In this document: positions 1-10,150 of the stretch, in pieces | How the letters are laid out: the number at the start of each line of letters is the position of its first letter | How positions within the stretch are numbered: position 1 is the stretch's first letter | The notes under the pieces: generated by a model | Told to the model about the DNA's origin: nothing | Database searches by the model: none | What the model saw: only the letters and a program-made list of their open reading frames with translations | Origin: Sisyra terminalis | Taxonomy: Eukaryota; Arthropoda; Insecta; Neuroptera; Sisyridae | NCBI GenBank assembly: GCA_958496175.1 | Contig: OY292274.1 | Coordinates: forward strand, 68,954,630-69,018,629 | DNA length: 64,000 bases | Reading direction: 5' to 3' | Translations under genes and position numbers: made by a program

Positions 1-873
1 TGCCGATATTCATCATTAACCGCAAAAGAGTGCACAACAATACCAAGTCACGAACCACTCGATGGCTCTCATTGTATGAAGATGAACAGTGGAAAAAGAT
101 TCAGTGAAAGTGATCCTCTAATCATGCCCTCAAATAATAATAATAACACGTATACGGGCCATCGCCCCTGCCCCCTTCGGATTTAATATTAAAATAATCC
201 AAATATTCAAGTACAACTTCTTAACGATAATCTAAAACAATTTAATAATAAATTCTTTCATCCCTCCTTTTACAAATGTCTCGTCACGCATCGTTAACAA
301 ATAATCTATTATTTCTTTTATTAAATCCACAAAAAAAATAAAAATAATATAGAGAAGATTCTCTGATTGCTTTTGTGTCCAAAGGTAATATTATGAAGAT
401 TTCGAAAATCGATTTACCAAAAAATCATTCCATATTAAGTACATTATCTTATAACACAATTTAAAATCGTGATGGATTTATTTGTTAATGTGAAGTAAAA
501 GAGTTTTCCACGAAAATCTATTAGACGAAGTTTTAAGTAATTCATTATAAATGCATTAAAATGATGGTTTTAAGAAGATGCAGTTGAATATCAAATGTTC
601 AGGCAGACAAATGCAATTATGTGGATGAAAGTAAAAGTTGTAGGTGGTTGGTTTACATAAAAAAAAGATTAAAGTTTAAACATATTTAAATATGTGCAGA
701 AATATGAAATTATTCGTGGAATATTTTAATTTGATCTGAAGAAAATATTTTTACTATGCTTGCAGTGCTTACCTCTATCATATCTTCAATATGATGGCAT
801 CCGAAATTCAAACCTAAGGGATTTTTTTTTAAGAAAATTTACATAGGTCTTTTTACAATGTATAAATGTGTGC
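1..873. other. AT-rich intergenic sequence, no gene seen
   Basis: I see no open reading frame, RNA gene or repeat family in this stretch that I can support. It has short A/T runs and a small AAT microsatellite near 137. It ends where palindromic element A1 begins. Confidence 0.5.
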
Positions 874-1884
874 TAGACTGACTCAAAAAAAAAATGATGA
901 TTTTTTTTTTGCTTAATTATATCGAAAATATTGTTGGGAACGACAAAAAAATCCTGTGAAAGTTTAAACTCTTAATATTAATAAGAGGTACCGCATCGCA
1001 AATTTCGATTTTCCATTTAAATAACATGGGAACAATATTCTCTTGCACTTTGGAATTTTATAGCTCACGTTGGTGACAATGTTTCGGAATGACCAAGGTA
1101 TATTCTTGTAGAAAATTTAAGGATCTACAAAAAGTCTAGGACAAGTTTTTGATATATTTATTTCTTCAAAAGTTATTCGAGGTCAAAGTTGAACTAAAGA
1201 GAAATTTTAATATTTTTTCAATTTTTGGACGCAACCATCAATTTTATGAGAAAATTTTGTATAACATTTTTTGTAGAGCACTTTTTTTCCTATGACTTAT
1301 CTCCATAAAAGTTTTTAATATTTTTCACAGGTCCTAAGTTATTTGCATTAAGCTGAAAATTTCCTGAATTATTATATTTTTAACATAAAAATTATTAGTT
1401 TAATTTTAATTAAATAATTTAGAACCTGTGAAAAATATTAAAAACTTTTATAGAGATAAATTATAGGAAAAAAAGTGCTCTACAAAAAATGTCCTACAAA
1501 ATTTTCTCATAAAATTGATGGTTGCGTCCAAAAATTGAAAAAATATTAAAATTTCTCTTTAGTTCTACTTTGACCTCAAATAACTTTTGAAGGAATAAAT
1601 ATATCAAAAACTTGTCAGAGACCTTTTTTGTAGATCATTCAATTTTCTACAAGAATATACCTTGGTCATTCCGAAATATTGTCACCAACGTGAGCTATAA
1701 ATTTCCAAATTGCAAGAGAATATTGATCCCATGTTAATTAAATGGAAAATCGAAATTTGCGATACGGCACCTCTTAATATTAAGAGCTTAAACTTTTACA
1801 GGATTTTTTTTTGTCATTCCAACAATATTTTCGATACAATTAAGAAAAAAAAAAAATCCTTATTTTTTTTGTTGAATAAATCTA
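874..1884. mobile_element. Palindromic element A1 (about 1 kb foldback)
   Basis: The two halves are near-perfect inverted copies about a centre near 1380. The left end reads TAGACTGACTCA and the right end is its degraded complement. Landmarks repeat in mirror order on both arms: CTTAATATTAA, a CCATTTAAAT block, a TATAGCTCACGTTGGTGACA block and a TCAATTTTATGAGAAAATTT block. Other copies or pieces lie at 15035-16905, 21745-21845, 22935-23735, 52262-53272 and 55642-56640. The arms contain a recurrent small open frame but no transposase, so this is a non-autonomous element able to form a hairpin of about 500 bp. The flanks carry similar ATGTGTGC and ATGTGTAC strings, which may or may not be a target duplication. 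Confidence 0.85.
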
Positions 1885-2989
1885 ATGTGTACCATTGAGG
1901 AACATAAAAAATACTTCTCTCTTTTTTTATCACTTTTAATGATTTAATTCCATTTCGTTTTTCTATTACGTTAGTTCTTCACTCCAAATTAGATTATCCA
2001 AAAGAAGTAATTAAAAAGTTTCTTGAGTCGAATCATTATTTCTTAAAAAAAATTAAGTAATAAATAAATACATTTTTATTTGGTTTACTTTTACTTGTAT
2101 TCACAATGTTTTTCTTTTAAACAGTTAAAATTATTTTTAATGATTCAAATTTTATCAATTCTCATTTATAATAAAGTCATTAAAATACTCAACTGTTATC
2201 AGAGTCGATTACATAAGTATCCATAAAAAAAAAAAACATTGTTTTACCTGGTCTTACCTGATCTAATATCTCGACGATTTTATCATTAAATTATCGATAA
2301 AGAGAAATAATTGCCGACAAAGTATGAGGCAAAGCATGAGAAGATGGATTTTTTATTGATTGCCATCGCAACAATTAGCCTAGATATTATTAAACGGTAA
2401 CGAAATATTCTCTTACATTTGAAAACGGACAAATGTACAACGACGACAACAGAAAATGAGCAATTAACCGTGATCGGGATCCTCACGACCTTCATGTTTC
2501 TTAATTATTAGTTCGAGACAAGTTTTCTCTTGCATCACAGATCAGCGAAGAAGAAGAAGTGAAAAAAAAATTCGATGAAGAAAGCACATAAGGACATCGG
2601 CAACAATTATCACGGAAATGAATTAGAATTACGCGTAATAGAAGTGCTCGATTTTTTTTCTCTCACTCTTGAAACTTTCACTTGTATCTCGGCAAACAGG
2701 ATTCCAGGAACTGATTCGTTCGAAAGGGTTAAATTCTTTAAGTGTTCAATTTAAAAAAAAAAAAGAGTGTTTTCTTGTAGTTGGAGAAGGTTACGACCTT
2801 TTGCCTCGTACCGTTACAGCGATCACTTCTTCGGCTGGATTTTAAGTCAACGCAGCGTGGTCTTTTATCAGGAAGTGTGTTGTTTTCGTTAATGATGATG
2901 ACGATATACTAACCAATTTGATTATATTATAGAGATACAAGTCACTTTTGTACAACTCAATGGAATAAACGATACATAATTCATAATGG
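1885..2989. other. Intergenic sequence, no gene seen
   Basis: The sequence is mixed. The part from about 2440 to 2900 is less AT-biased and non-repetitive within the window, so it may hold regulatory or untranslated sequence. A 69-codon minus-strand frame at 2286-2495 has no recognisable features and I do not call it a gene. Confidence 0.4.
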
Positions 2990-3493
2990 CTTTCATGAAG
3001 AACTTTTATAAATATTCATTGGATGTTGCTTAATCATTTAACGAAATGCAAATGAACAAAATAGAGTGAAATATTTTGATCAGTTGACAACGATGTGTTT
3101 ACATTTTGTTAAGAATTTTCTCCACTATCAAAGCTCTTGCGTTTTTGAGACATTTATATTGTGCTAAAATTAATAAAAAATATTAGGTTTAGTAGTATTT
3201 ATCTACTTAATTAACATCCGCAAAAGGTATAAAAAAATCTTTTACTCCACATACCGATAATTGTGATCCACAACATAATCATTTAATTTTATAAAATATT
3301 CAATCTCCACTCCTCTCAGAAATTCCGGTCAAACTTGTAATAAATAAATCTCCCTTAAAAAAAGCTCCTGATCACGACCTAGAACAGCAAAAATTGCATT
3401 AAATCCTGATTGCTCTTATCCATGGTGTGGTTAATAATTAATAATGTTCTTGGGAACTTGGATTCAAATAATAAGACGTTAAACTTTCAAATT

Positions 3494-3538
3494 TCCTCAA
3501 CGTTTCGTTGGTATTTATTTCCAACTTCTTCAGGAGAA
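3494..3538 (-). ncRNA. Hammerhead-like ribozyme motif in B1, proximal arm
   Basis: On the minus strand the order is stem I (UUCUC at 3538-3534 with GAGGA at 3498-3494, five pairs including one G-U), core CUGAAGA, one extra A, stem II GUUGG/CCAAC with a 9-nt loop, GAAA, the palindrome ACGU as a 2-bp stem III, and H17 = U. All invariant core bases of the CUGANGA...GAAA signature are present. The departures from textbook form are the extra nucleotide after A9 and the tiny stem III, which would favour cleavage as a dimer. Confidence 0.7.
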
Positions 3539-3634
3539 CTAAAACATAGCCAAAGCCAAATTACACAAATTGAAACGTAAAAATTAATTTGTGTAATTTG
3601 GCTTTGAACAACATGCATTATTATTATGTTTTAG

Positions 3635-3679
3635 TTCTCCTGAAGAAGTTGGAAATAAATACCAACAAAACGTTGAGAT
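3635..3679 (+). ncRNA. Decayed hammerhead copy in B1, distal arm
   Basis: This is the mirror copy of the motif at 3494-3538. Core CUGAAGA lies at 3640-3646 and stem II GUUGG/CCAAC is intact. The base equivalent to the invariant G12 is A (3667), giving CCAACAAAAC instead of CCAACGAAAC. Loss of G12 should abolish cleavage. Confidence 0.65.
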
Positions 3680-4159
3680 AATTTGAAAATTTAACGTCTT
3701 ATTATTTGAGTCCAAGTTCCCAAGAACATTATTAATTATTGCATTAAATCTTCCCGGGAAGGCAATAGTCTTCCTTATCACTTTATATAACGCAATTCTT
3801 CGTACTAGACATTTTCCATCGCAATGATTGTAATTGTAATTCCATTGTAATAAACTCCATTGTAATTCTTATCCCGAAACCAAATAAACCAACTGCAGAT
3901 CCATCATTCATGAAGAACTTTTATAAATATTCATTGGATGTTGCTTAATCATTTAACGAAATGCAAATGAACAAAATAGAGTGAAATATTTTGATCAGTT
4001 GACAACGATGTGTTTACATTTTGTTAAGAATTTTCTCTATAAATAAAGCTCTTGCGTTTTTGAGACATTTATATTGTGCTAAAATAAAAAAATTATTAGA
4101 TCTAGTAGTATTTATCTACTTACTTAACATTCGCAAAAGGTATAGAAAAATGGAAAGTA

Positions 4160-4255
4160 TAGAAAGTTGGAAATAAATACCAACGAAACGTTGAGATAAT
4201 TTGAAAATTTAATGTCTTATTATTTGAGTCCAAGTTCCCAAGAACATTATTAATT
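4160..4255 (+). mobile_element. Truncated element B remnant (B3)
   Basis: This is the distal part of a B element within copy 2 of the tandem duplication. It keeps stem II and GAAACGUUGAG, but the CUGAAGA core is lost at the left breakpoint (about 4162). Its right end (AAGAACATTATTAATT) was then split by element C1. Confidence 0.75.
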
Positions 4256-4492
4256 GGGTATACAATATATGAAATATATATTCATCACAAAGCAGTTACG
4301 GAGTGATCCAAACTACTTAATGACCACTGATGAAGATTGCTTGGCAATCGAAATACGTATCTGGGCAATGCGTCACGAATATTTTTGTTTAAAATTCTGT
4401 TCAAGTTTATGTTAATAAATTGGACTGTAATATATTTTATATATTGTATACACAGTATAACTGTTCAAAGTCAGCGAAAAAATCTTATTTTG
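4256..4492 (-). mobile_element. Hammerhead-bearing element C1 with 10-bp target duplication
   Basis: The element is flanked by ATTATTAATT at 4246-4255 and 4493-4502. The uninterrupted site is visible at 3730-3740 in the other copy of the tandem duplication. The leader is at the right end (CAGTATAACTG through AAAATCTTATTTTG), so the element lies in minus orientation. One arm is heavily deleted. The remaining proximal arm keeps a hammerhead core on the plus strand and the GTATACACAGTATAAC junction typical of family C. Confidence 0.85.
4322..4367 (+). ncRNA. Hammerhead-like ribozyme motif in C1
   Basis: The core CUGAUGA is at 4327-4333, followed by one extra A. Stem II is GAUUGC/GCAAUC with a UUG loop, then GAAA at 4350-4353. 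The palindrome AUACGUAU forms a 4-bp stem III, and H17 = C at 4361. Stem I is short: UGG at 4362-4364 pairs with CCA at 4324-4326, then one mismatch, then two more pairs. The core is complete and the weak stem I is the main doubt. Confidence 0.6.
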
Positions 4493-5745
4493 ATTATTAA
4501 TTATTGCATTAAATCTTCCCGGGAAGGCAATAGTCTTCCTTATCACTTTATATAACGCAATTTTTCGTACTAGACATTTCTCATCGCAATGAAAACTCCA
4601 TTGTAATTCTTATCTCGAAGCTTCAGATCCATCATCCTATACACCAATAAGTTCTTCTTCCATTTTCCAAAGCTTTTGGAAGACTACTTTTAAAAATAAT
4701 TTCCTCTATACTTGAAAATCATAGTCATTCCTGTTCCCCAATTTGGTTTCAGTCCGTTTCACTCTACAACTCAGGAATATTTCAGGGTCGTTGTTGAAAT
4801 TTTTGGCTCTTAAAAGAAAACAATATTTTTTTTACAATACATTACAAATAATTTTAACCATTCAAATACTTTCTTATCCTCAAACCATATCCTTCCGATC
4901 GCTGCTTTAGAGGGAGATGTGGATCTGGATTTAGCCGGGGTTTCTTAGGGTAGCATATTGGATCCCATCCTTTACACCATATATAACTCGGATATTTTAA
5001 TTCATCCAAATCACAATGATAACCACCTACGCAGATGATACTGCAATACTTGCCACCGATCCAAATCTGTTCCAAGCCATCAATATAATGCAGCAATACC
5101 TCGACCTTATTATCAAGTGGTTCTAAAAATAGAAAATAAAAATTAAACAAAAATAAATGTGTCAATGTAATATTTACCTAAAATAGACAACGATGTCCAT
5201 CATTAGGGTATGAGAACGAATTTTTACCAATATCCATAGAAATTTGTTATCTAGGGTTTTACCTAGATTGTCATCTTACGTGGAATCCCCACATAAGACC
5301 TCAACATACCCTTTGGACTCCTACGGGAATTTAAGGACATCAATCTTCCAAAAAAATTAATAACTTAAAAAACCTTCATAAGATCTATTTTAATTTATGT
5401 TATAGAATTGTGGAGCTCCACCAAATCCTTTAATATTAACCATATCCAAACTTTTCAGTAAAAATTTCTTCAAAAAATTCTTAATGCTCCATTTTATGCC
5501 ATAAATGAAGTAATTCAACAAGATCTTAACGTTCCTTGTATTTCCGATAAATTTATTAGATTCCACAATAAATTATTCTCCTATTTAAATCCAGAAGTTC
5601 AAATTCTTTCCTCTACTGAACATCTGAAAAATCCTCCAGGTCGCTTAAAGCGACGGTGGCTAAGAGATCATCTTCCAAATCCTTGGATCCCTGGAATTAT
5701 TCTCAATTCAAGAGTCTCTTATTTTTTAACTAATAACTTATTTTG

Positions 5746-6785
5746 ATCATCACTCCTTTGCTTGAAAATTAAATGGTAAATCCAATCCTCGTTATGAGTT
5801 TTCGTAAGTTAAATTAAATAATTAAACTTCAATATTGGAAAAATGACCTGAAAATTAAAAAATATTAGAAATGTATTTCAACATATTTTTAGATCAAAAA
5901 CTTATCCTTGTTTTATTGAAATTTAGTTGAATAAAGATACTAAATTGATCCTTTGAATGCTATCGTGAGAGATAGATATCGTAAGACATATGCTCTGATT
6001 CTTTTTGGGATATACCTTTATTCATTTAACTCCAAAATTTTAGAAGTTTGATATCCTTCATTAATATGTTAGCGATTTAAAAGTTTCTTGAATATCATGT
6101 AAATAATTTGCAATTCATCAATAATTTCTTCCTTGGAGCTGCCTGCAATAGATTAGTATTAACAAAAAAAATAAATTAATAAATAGAAAATTGAGAATAG
6201 AAAAATACCAAGTTGTTTAGTTTTCAAGAAACTTTGGCTTTTTGGTCAAAAAATTTCAATATTATTTTTGATGGATTAAATAGATAGGCTTTATGCAAAG
6301 GAACCAATCAATCTTCTTAACTGTCCTTAACTATGTATAACGAAACCAGGGGAAATACATTTTCCCATTCCTGTGGAAAATGGTGGTAAACCAATTTTTT
6401 TAGGAACCACAATAACCCTTGAGGTTGCAATTTTGAGGCTCAATTAACCTCATTTAGGATACTCCAACTTTATAAAAAATTATTAATAAAATAAAAAGTT
6501 ATTTCGCTGAAGTCGAAAGACTATTGCAGGTATTTGGTATACGAAAATCCATGCGGTTTGTGGTCACACCACGTGGTGATAGAATTGGTATCGTTCAGTA
6601 ATTAGGATAACCTAAAAAAATACCCAAATTTTAGATTTTTATGTCGTAAATGCACTGAAAATCGAATTACATTATTATAGTAACTTGCTTATATCCATGA
6701 TAATTCATATGGATAAGGCTTCTTAAGAAAATTAATTGATTTTACCACTATAAATAGGTTATTTATTAGTCTTGAACTTAACCTA
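5746..6785. other. Intergenic sequence, no gene seen
   Basis: AT-rich sequence after the jockey remnant, without open frames of note or repeats recurring in the window. A small perfect palindrome, CACCACGTGGTG, sits at about 6567-6578. Confidence 0.4.
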
Positions 6786-7560
6786 AAATTAACGTAAAAT
6801 TAAATTTCTGCATTTACAAAAATGTATTAGATATCATGCTAATACTTATCTGTGTTTAATTCCAATCAAAAAAGGATTTTTTTTCTCGAATTATAAATTA
6901 ATTTAATTCTTTTCAATAATAAGAAAATTTGAATTTATTTTATAATAATTACTCCAATTTTGTTAAAATAAAAATTCAATATGGCGCTCTCCGTGTTTCA
7001 GTAGACAAGTTGGCCAACATAACTTTTCTTAAGTGTAAAATGATCATTGGTTTATTTTTTTTTTTGCTATAATTATCAATAATTATATTTAAAAATATGG
7101 AAAAAAAATTAAATATCAATTGTAGAAATTTATCTCTAATCAACAAAGAACCCCAATTATTGTAAACAATAAGTTTTAAAGTAAAATTAAATTTCTGCAT
7201 TTACAAAAATGTATTGGATATCATGCTAATACTTATCTGTGTTTAATTCCAATCAAAAAAAGGATATTTTTCTCGAATTATAAACCAATTTAATTCTTTT
7301 CAATAATAGGAAAATTTGAATTTATTTTATCATAATATTACTCCAATTTTGTTGACGTAAAAATTCAATATGGCGTTCTCTGAATTTCAGTAGACAAGTT
7401 GGCCAACATAACTTTTTTGAAATGTAAAATGATTATTGGTTTATTTTTTTTTGCTATAATTAAATTTAAAAATATTCAAAAAAAAATTTAAATATCAATT
7501 GTAGAAATGATCTCTAATCAACGAAGAACCTCAATTATTGTAAACAAGTTTATTTGCTTG
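6786..7560. repeat. Tandem duplication, unit about 388 bp, two copies
   Basis: The block starting near 6792 (AAATTAAATTTCTGCATTTA) recurs from about 7180 with small differences. Each copy holds AGTAGACAAGTTGGCCAACA near its middle, and a third short echo of that motif follows at 7563-7585. No coding potential is evident; a 74-codon minus frame at 6976-7200 is incidental. Confidence 0.8.
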
Positions 7561-8795
7561 GTTTAGACAAGTTGGCCAACCAAAAATTCGGCGCCGAATT
7601 TAAAATTTCAAATCATCATTTTAGTGGATCGTAAGAAAATCGTTTTGTCAATGCGAAAAATTGAGAAAACCATACAATCACTTTCACAATGAAATCAAAA
7701 TGCAGTAGTGTGCTGTTTTAATGCCATTGTTGCGCATATTACGATGCATTGTGTTACATGTTGAGTTTTCGAAAAGAAAAATTTCAAACGTACGTTACAT
7801 AGTCAATTATAATCAATTCATAACTGAAATTTAATTTGAAATTGTTATATTCTGGACGTAATTGTGAATGCAAATTGTGCAAGTACCTACATATGTAGGC
7901 ACTTGAAACATTTATGACTTAAAAAAAATTTCATACACAATATGTACGAGGAATGTTTTCATTAGTTTTCCTTTAAATAAAAAGCCTCAAACTATTACTG
8001 TGAATATCTAATAAATTCGAATTTTTTTTAGTATAGTACACGACTCGGATTCTCTATTTTTTTGTGTGATGTGCGCTTTTCTATGGCCCTGATAATACAT
8101 ATGGCTATGTGTAAGACAAAACCTCCGGCAACTTCAGATAAACTACAAATGTTTGCCATAAAAATTCAATAGATCTTCGTCTCGATCCTCATACCAGCGG
8201 ACGGCCATTCGACACGTCTTATTTCATCAGCGAAATAATGCATGTTACTGATGATGATTGCCAACAGCAATAATAAGTAACTAACGAGACAATCACGTTA
8301 TCGGCTTTGTATCTTCTCTGGATTTTTCTCGCCATCCGACACTGTCAGAATCGATACATACTGGTAAATCAACTAAAAAACTAATTACAATCGATACCAA
8401 TTAAATCGATTAAGATGTTTCCAACGAACAATCGATTAATCATCATTTTTACACTTCAGATTCAATGAATAAATGAAACGATTTCCAAGGTCGATCGCTT
8501 AAATTTAACGTTGTGTACTTGGCTTCGTTTCTATCAAGTTCACATACATTTAATTGCCTTAATTTTTTTTTTGGGAACTTTTCTTCGTTGTCGTTAATTA
8601 CTTGAAATAAAAGTGAACGGATTTAATAATAGGTGATAATTGATTACGGAGAAGAAGAAGAAGAAGTTTGAATTGAAACGAAAACATTATTTGCTCATCT
8701 TCTCATGGCCGATTCAATTGAAAATCCGATCAAAGGACTTCATGTCGTAGTTCTAAACGTGTCAATGTTATTAAACTTCCTTTATATATTGTAAC
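7561..8795. other. Intergenic sequence, no gene seen
   Basis: Mostly non-repetitive. The part from about 8150 to 8520 is less AT-biased and could be regulatory, but I can assign no feature. Confidence 0.4.
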
Positions 8796-10150
8796 TAGCT
8801 GATCCCCGCGACTTCGTCTGCGTAACGATTTGCGATTTGTAGTGGAAAATGAAAATTTGTATTTTTCTTATTTCTTTTATGAAAAACATAATCATCAATT
8901 GTCAACTTTAAAAAGACACATTTAAATGTTGCTTAGAAAACAGTAGTTGTATGTAATGACCAATTGATTTTCAAAAAATATTTATAAATATCTAAAAAGA
9001 ATATGTTCAATTTCGTATACCTACCGTGAACCAAATAATCCATAAATCAATCAGTATCTAATTTAGGGTGTTTTTTTTTTCTGGGACTATTATTTTTTTT
9101 TTTGCTCCCATGCCGAAATTTTGTTGGAAATACTTCAAAAAAAAATTCCTGAAAGTTTGAGCTCTTAATATTAATATTAAGTACTCGCTCACAGCGAGTG
9201 AATATTTTCCATTTAAAATACAAGTAAACTTTGATTTTTTTTTTAAATTTTTATAGCTCAGCGACATTTTATGGTATCGCCTCGCTCAAAGTTGGGATTT
9301 TTTTACAATTGTATGCTCTACAAAAGTGCCTATTGCGGCAAAATCGTAATTTACACGGGCGAGGTAGTACGGGTCACTAAGCCTAGAATTTTCATAGATT
9401 TCTCGTTTTTCTCTCAGTTACTCATCAATTACAAGACCTACAGAAAAAATGTAAATGTCAAATTTATAGGAAATTTAATTTCCTACAAAAAAGTTCCAGA
9501 AAACCAAATTGCTAAGATCGATATTTCTCGAGATATTGAGCCTTGAATTGCTCTTACTATAAAATTTTTACTTAAATTTTACTCAATAATCCGTAAAAAT
9601 TTTATAGTAAGAGAAATTCAAAGCTCAATATCTCGAGAAATATCGATCTTGGCAATTTGGTTTTCTGGAACTTTTTTGTAGAAAATTAAATTTCCTATAA
9701 ATTTGACATTTACATTTTTTCTGTAGGTCTTGTAATTGATGAGTAACTGAGAGAAAAACGAGAAATCTATGAAAAATCAAGGCTTAGTGACCCGTACTAC
9801 CTCGCCTAGTGTAAATTACGATTTAGCCGCAATAGGCACTTTTGTAGAGCATACAATTGTAAAAAAATCCCAACTTTGAGCGAGGCGATACCATAAAATG
9901 ACGCTGAGCTATAAAAATTTAAAAAAAATAAATCAAAGTTTACGTGTATTTTAAATGGAAAATATTCACACGCTGTGAGCGAGTACTTAATATTAAGAGC
10001 TCAAACTTTCAGGGAATTTTTTTTGAAGTATTTCCAACAAAATTTCGGCATGGGAACAAAAAAAAATAATAGTCCCAGAAAAAAAAACACCCTAGGATTT
10101 ATACATAAAAAATATCGTCAAATTCAATAAAGTTGGTCTTAATTATGACT
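8796..10150 (+). repeat. Dispersed retroposon-like repeat R1, split by element F1
   Basis: It begins CTAGCTGATCCCCGCGACTT and is followed by CGTCTGCGT, the signature of a repeat widespread in insect genomes. It matches the copy at 35230-36121 through CAATCAGTATCTA near 9059. It then resumes after F1 with TACATAAAAAATATCGTC near 10103, where the other copy reads straight through. No protein is encoded. Class (LINE 3' end, SINE or Helitron-related) is not decided by what I can see. Confidence 0.7.
9061..10095. mobile_element. Palindromic element F1 (about 1 kb foldback) inserted in R1
   Basis: The ends read AGGGTG... and ...CACCCT, with two arms of about 500 bp in near-perfect inverted order about a centre near 9580. 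Arm landmarks are GGAAATACTTC, GAGCTCTTAATATTAA, TATTTTCCATTTAAA, TATAGCTCAGCG, and CTACAAAAAAGTTCCAGAAA. It lies between CTA and TA of repeat R1, consistent with a TA target. Related pieces are at 12842-12990 and 36268-36760. The 91-codon frame at 9271-9546 and the 69-codon minus frame at 9058-9267 lie in the left arm and I do not regard them as genes. Confidence 0.85.

Larger units (their letters stand above)
3405..3737 (+). mobile_element. Hammerhead-bearing element B1 with 12-bp target duplication
   Basis: The element is flanked by ATTGCATTAAAT at 3393-3404 and 3738-3749. It starts with an unpaired leader of about 25-30 nt (CCTGATTGCTCTTATCCATG and a little more). Two inverted arms follow, bounded by AATTAATAATGTTCTTGGG and its complement, which ends flush at the right target duplication. 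The proximal arm carries a hammerhead core on the minus strand. The distal arm carries the mirror copy on the plus strand, with one decayed core base. It sits inside the jockey reading frame and separates KKAPDHD from the next conserved block. A second dated insertion of the family is at 54864-55097. Confidence 0.85.
2990..4640. repeat. Tandem duplication, unit about 916 bp, copy 2 rearranged
   Basis: Sequence beginning near 2990 (CATGAAGAACTTTTATAAAT) recurs at about 3908. The block after element B1 (ATTGCATTAAATCTTCCCGG, from 3738) recurs after 4493. Copy 1 spans about 2990-3905 and copy 2 about 3906-4640. Copy 2 has lost the segment that matches 3241-3650 and has gained element C1. The duplicated segment includes part of a jockey-like retrotransposon. 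Confidence 0.8.
3330..5745 (+). pseudogene. Jockey-like non-LTR retrotransposon, degraded reverse transcriptase
   Basis: Plus-strand reading frames, broken by stops and frameshifts, give the block order of a jockey-clade reverse transcriptase. In order: KKAPDHD near 3360; a PGKAIVFL-like block near 3750; IPKPNKPTADPSS near 3880; YTPISSSS near 4636; IPVPQFGFSPFHST near 4735; a SILDPILYTIYNSDI-like block near 4950; the catalytic YADDTAIL near 5030; VIYLGFYLDCHLTWNPHI near 5250; and the C-terminal NAPFYAINEVIQQDLNVP and RLKRRWLRDHL near 5490-5680. It cannot be active. It is interrupted by element B1, a tandem duplication and element C1. The 103-codon minus-strand frame at 4854-5165 is only its shadow. 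Confidence 0.85.

Noticed and set aside
1710..1898. Recurrent open frames in A-element arms (also 15980-16207, 16620-16805, 53007-53192, 55731-55916)
   Set aside because: They recur only because arm sequence recurs. They start and stop at different points and mirror one another in both arms, so I do not count them as genes.
4854..5165. 103-codon minus-strand frame
   Set aside because: It is the antisense shadow of the jockey reverse transcriptase, whose YADDTAIL motif lies on the plus strand here.
9271..9546. 91-codon plus-strand frame
   Set aside because: It lies entirely in the left arm of palindrome F1, with broken mirror copies in other F elements.
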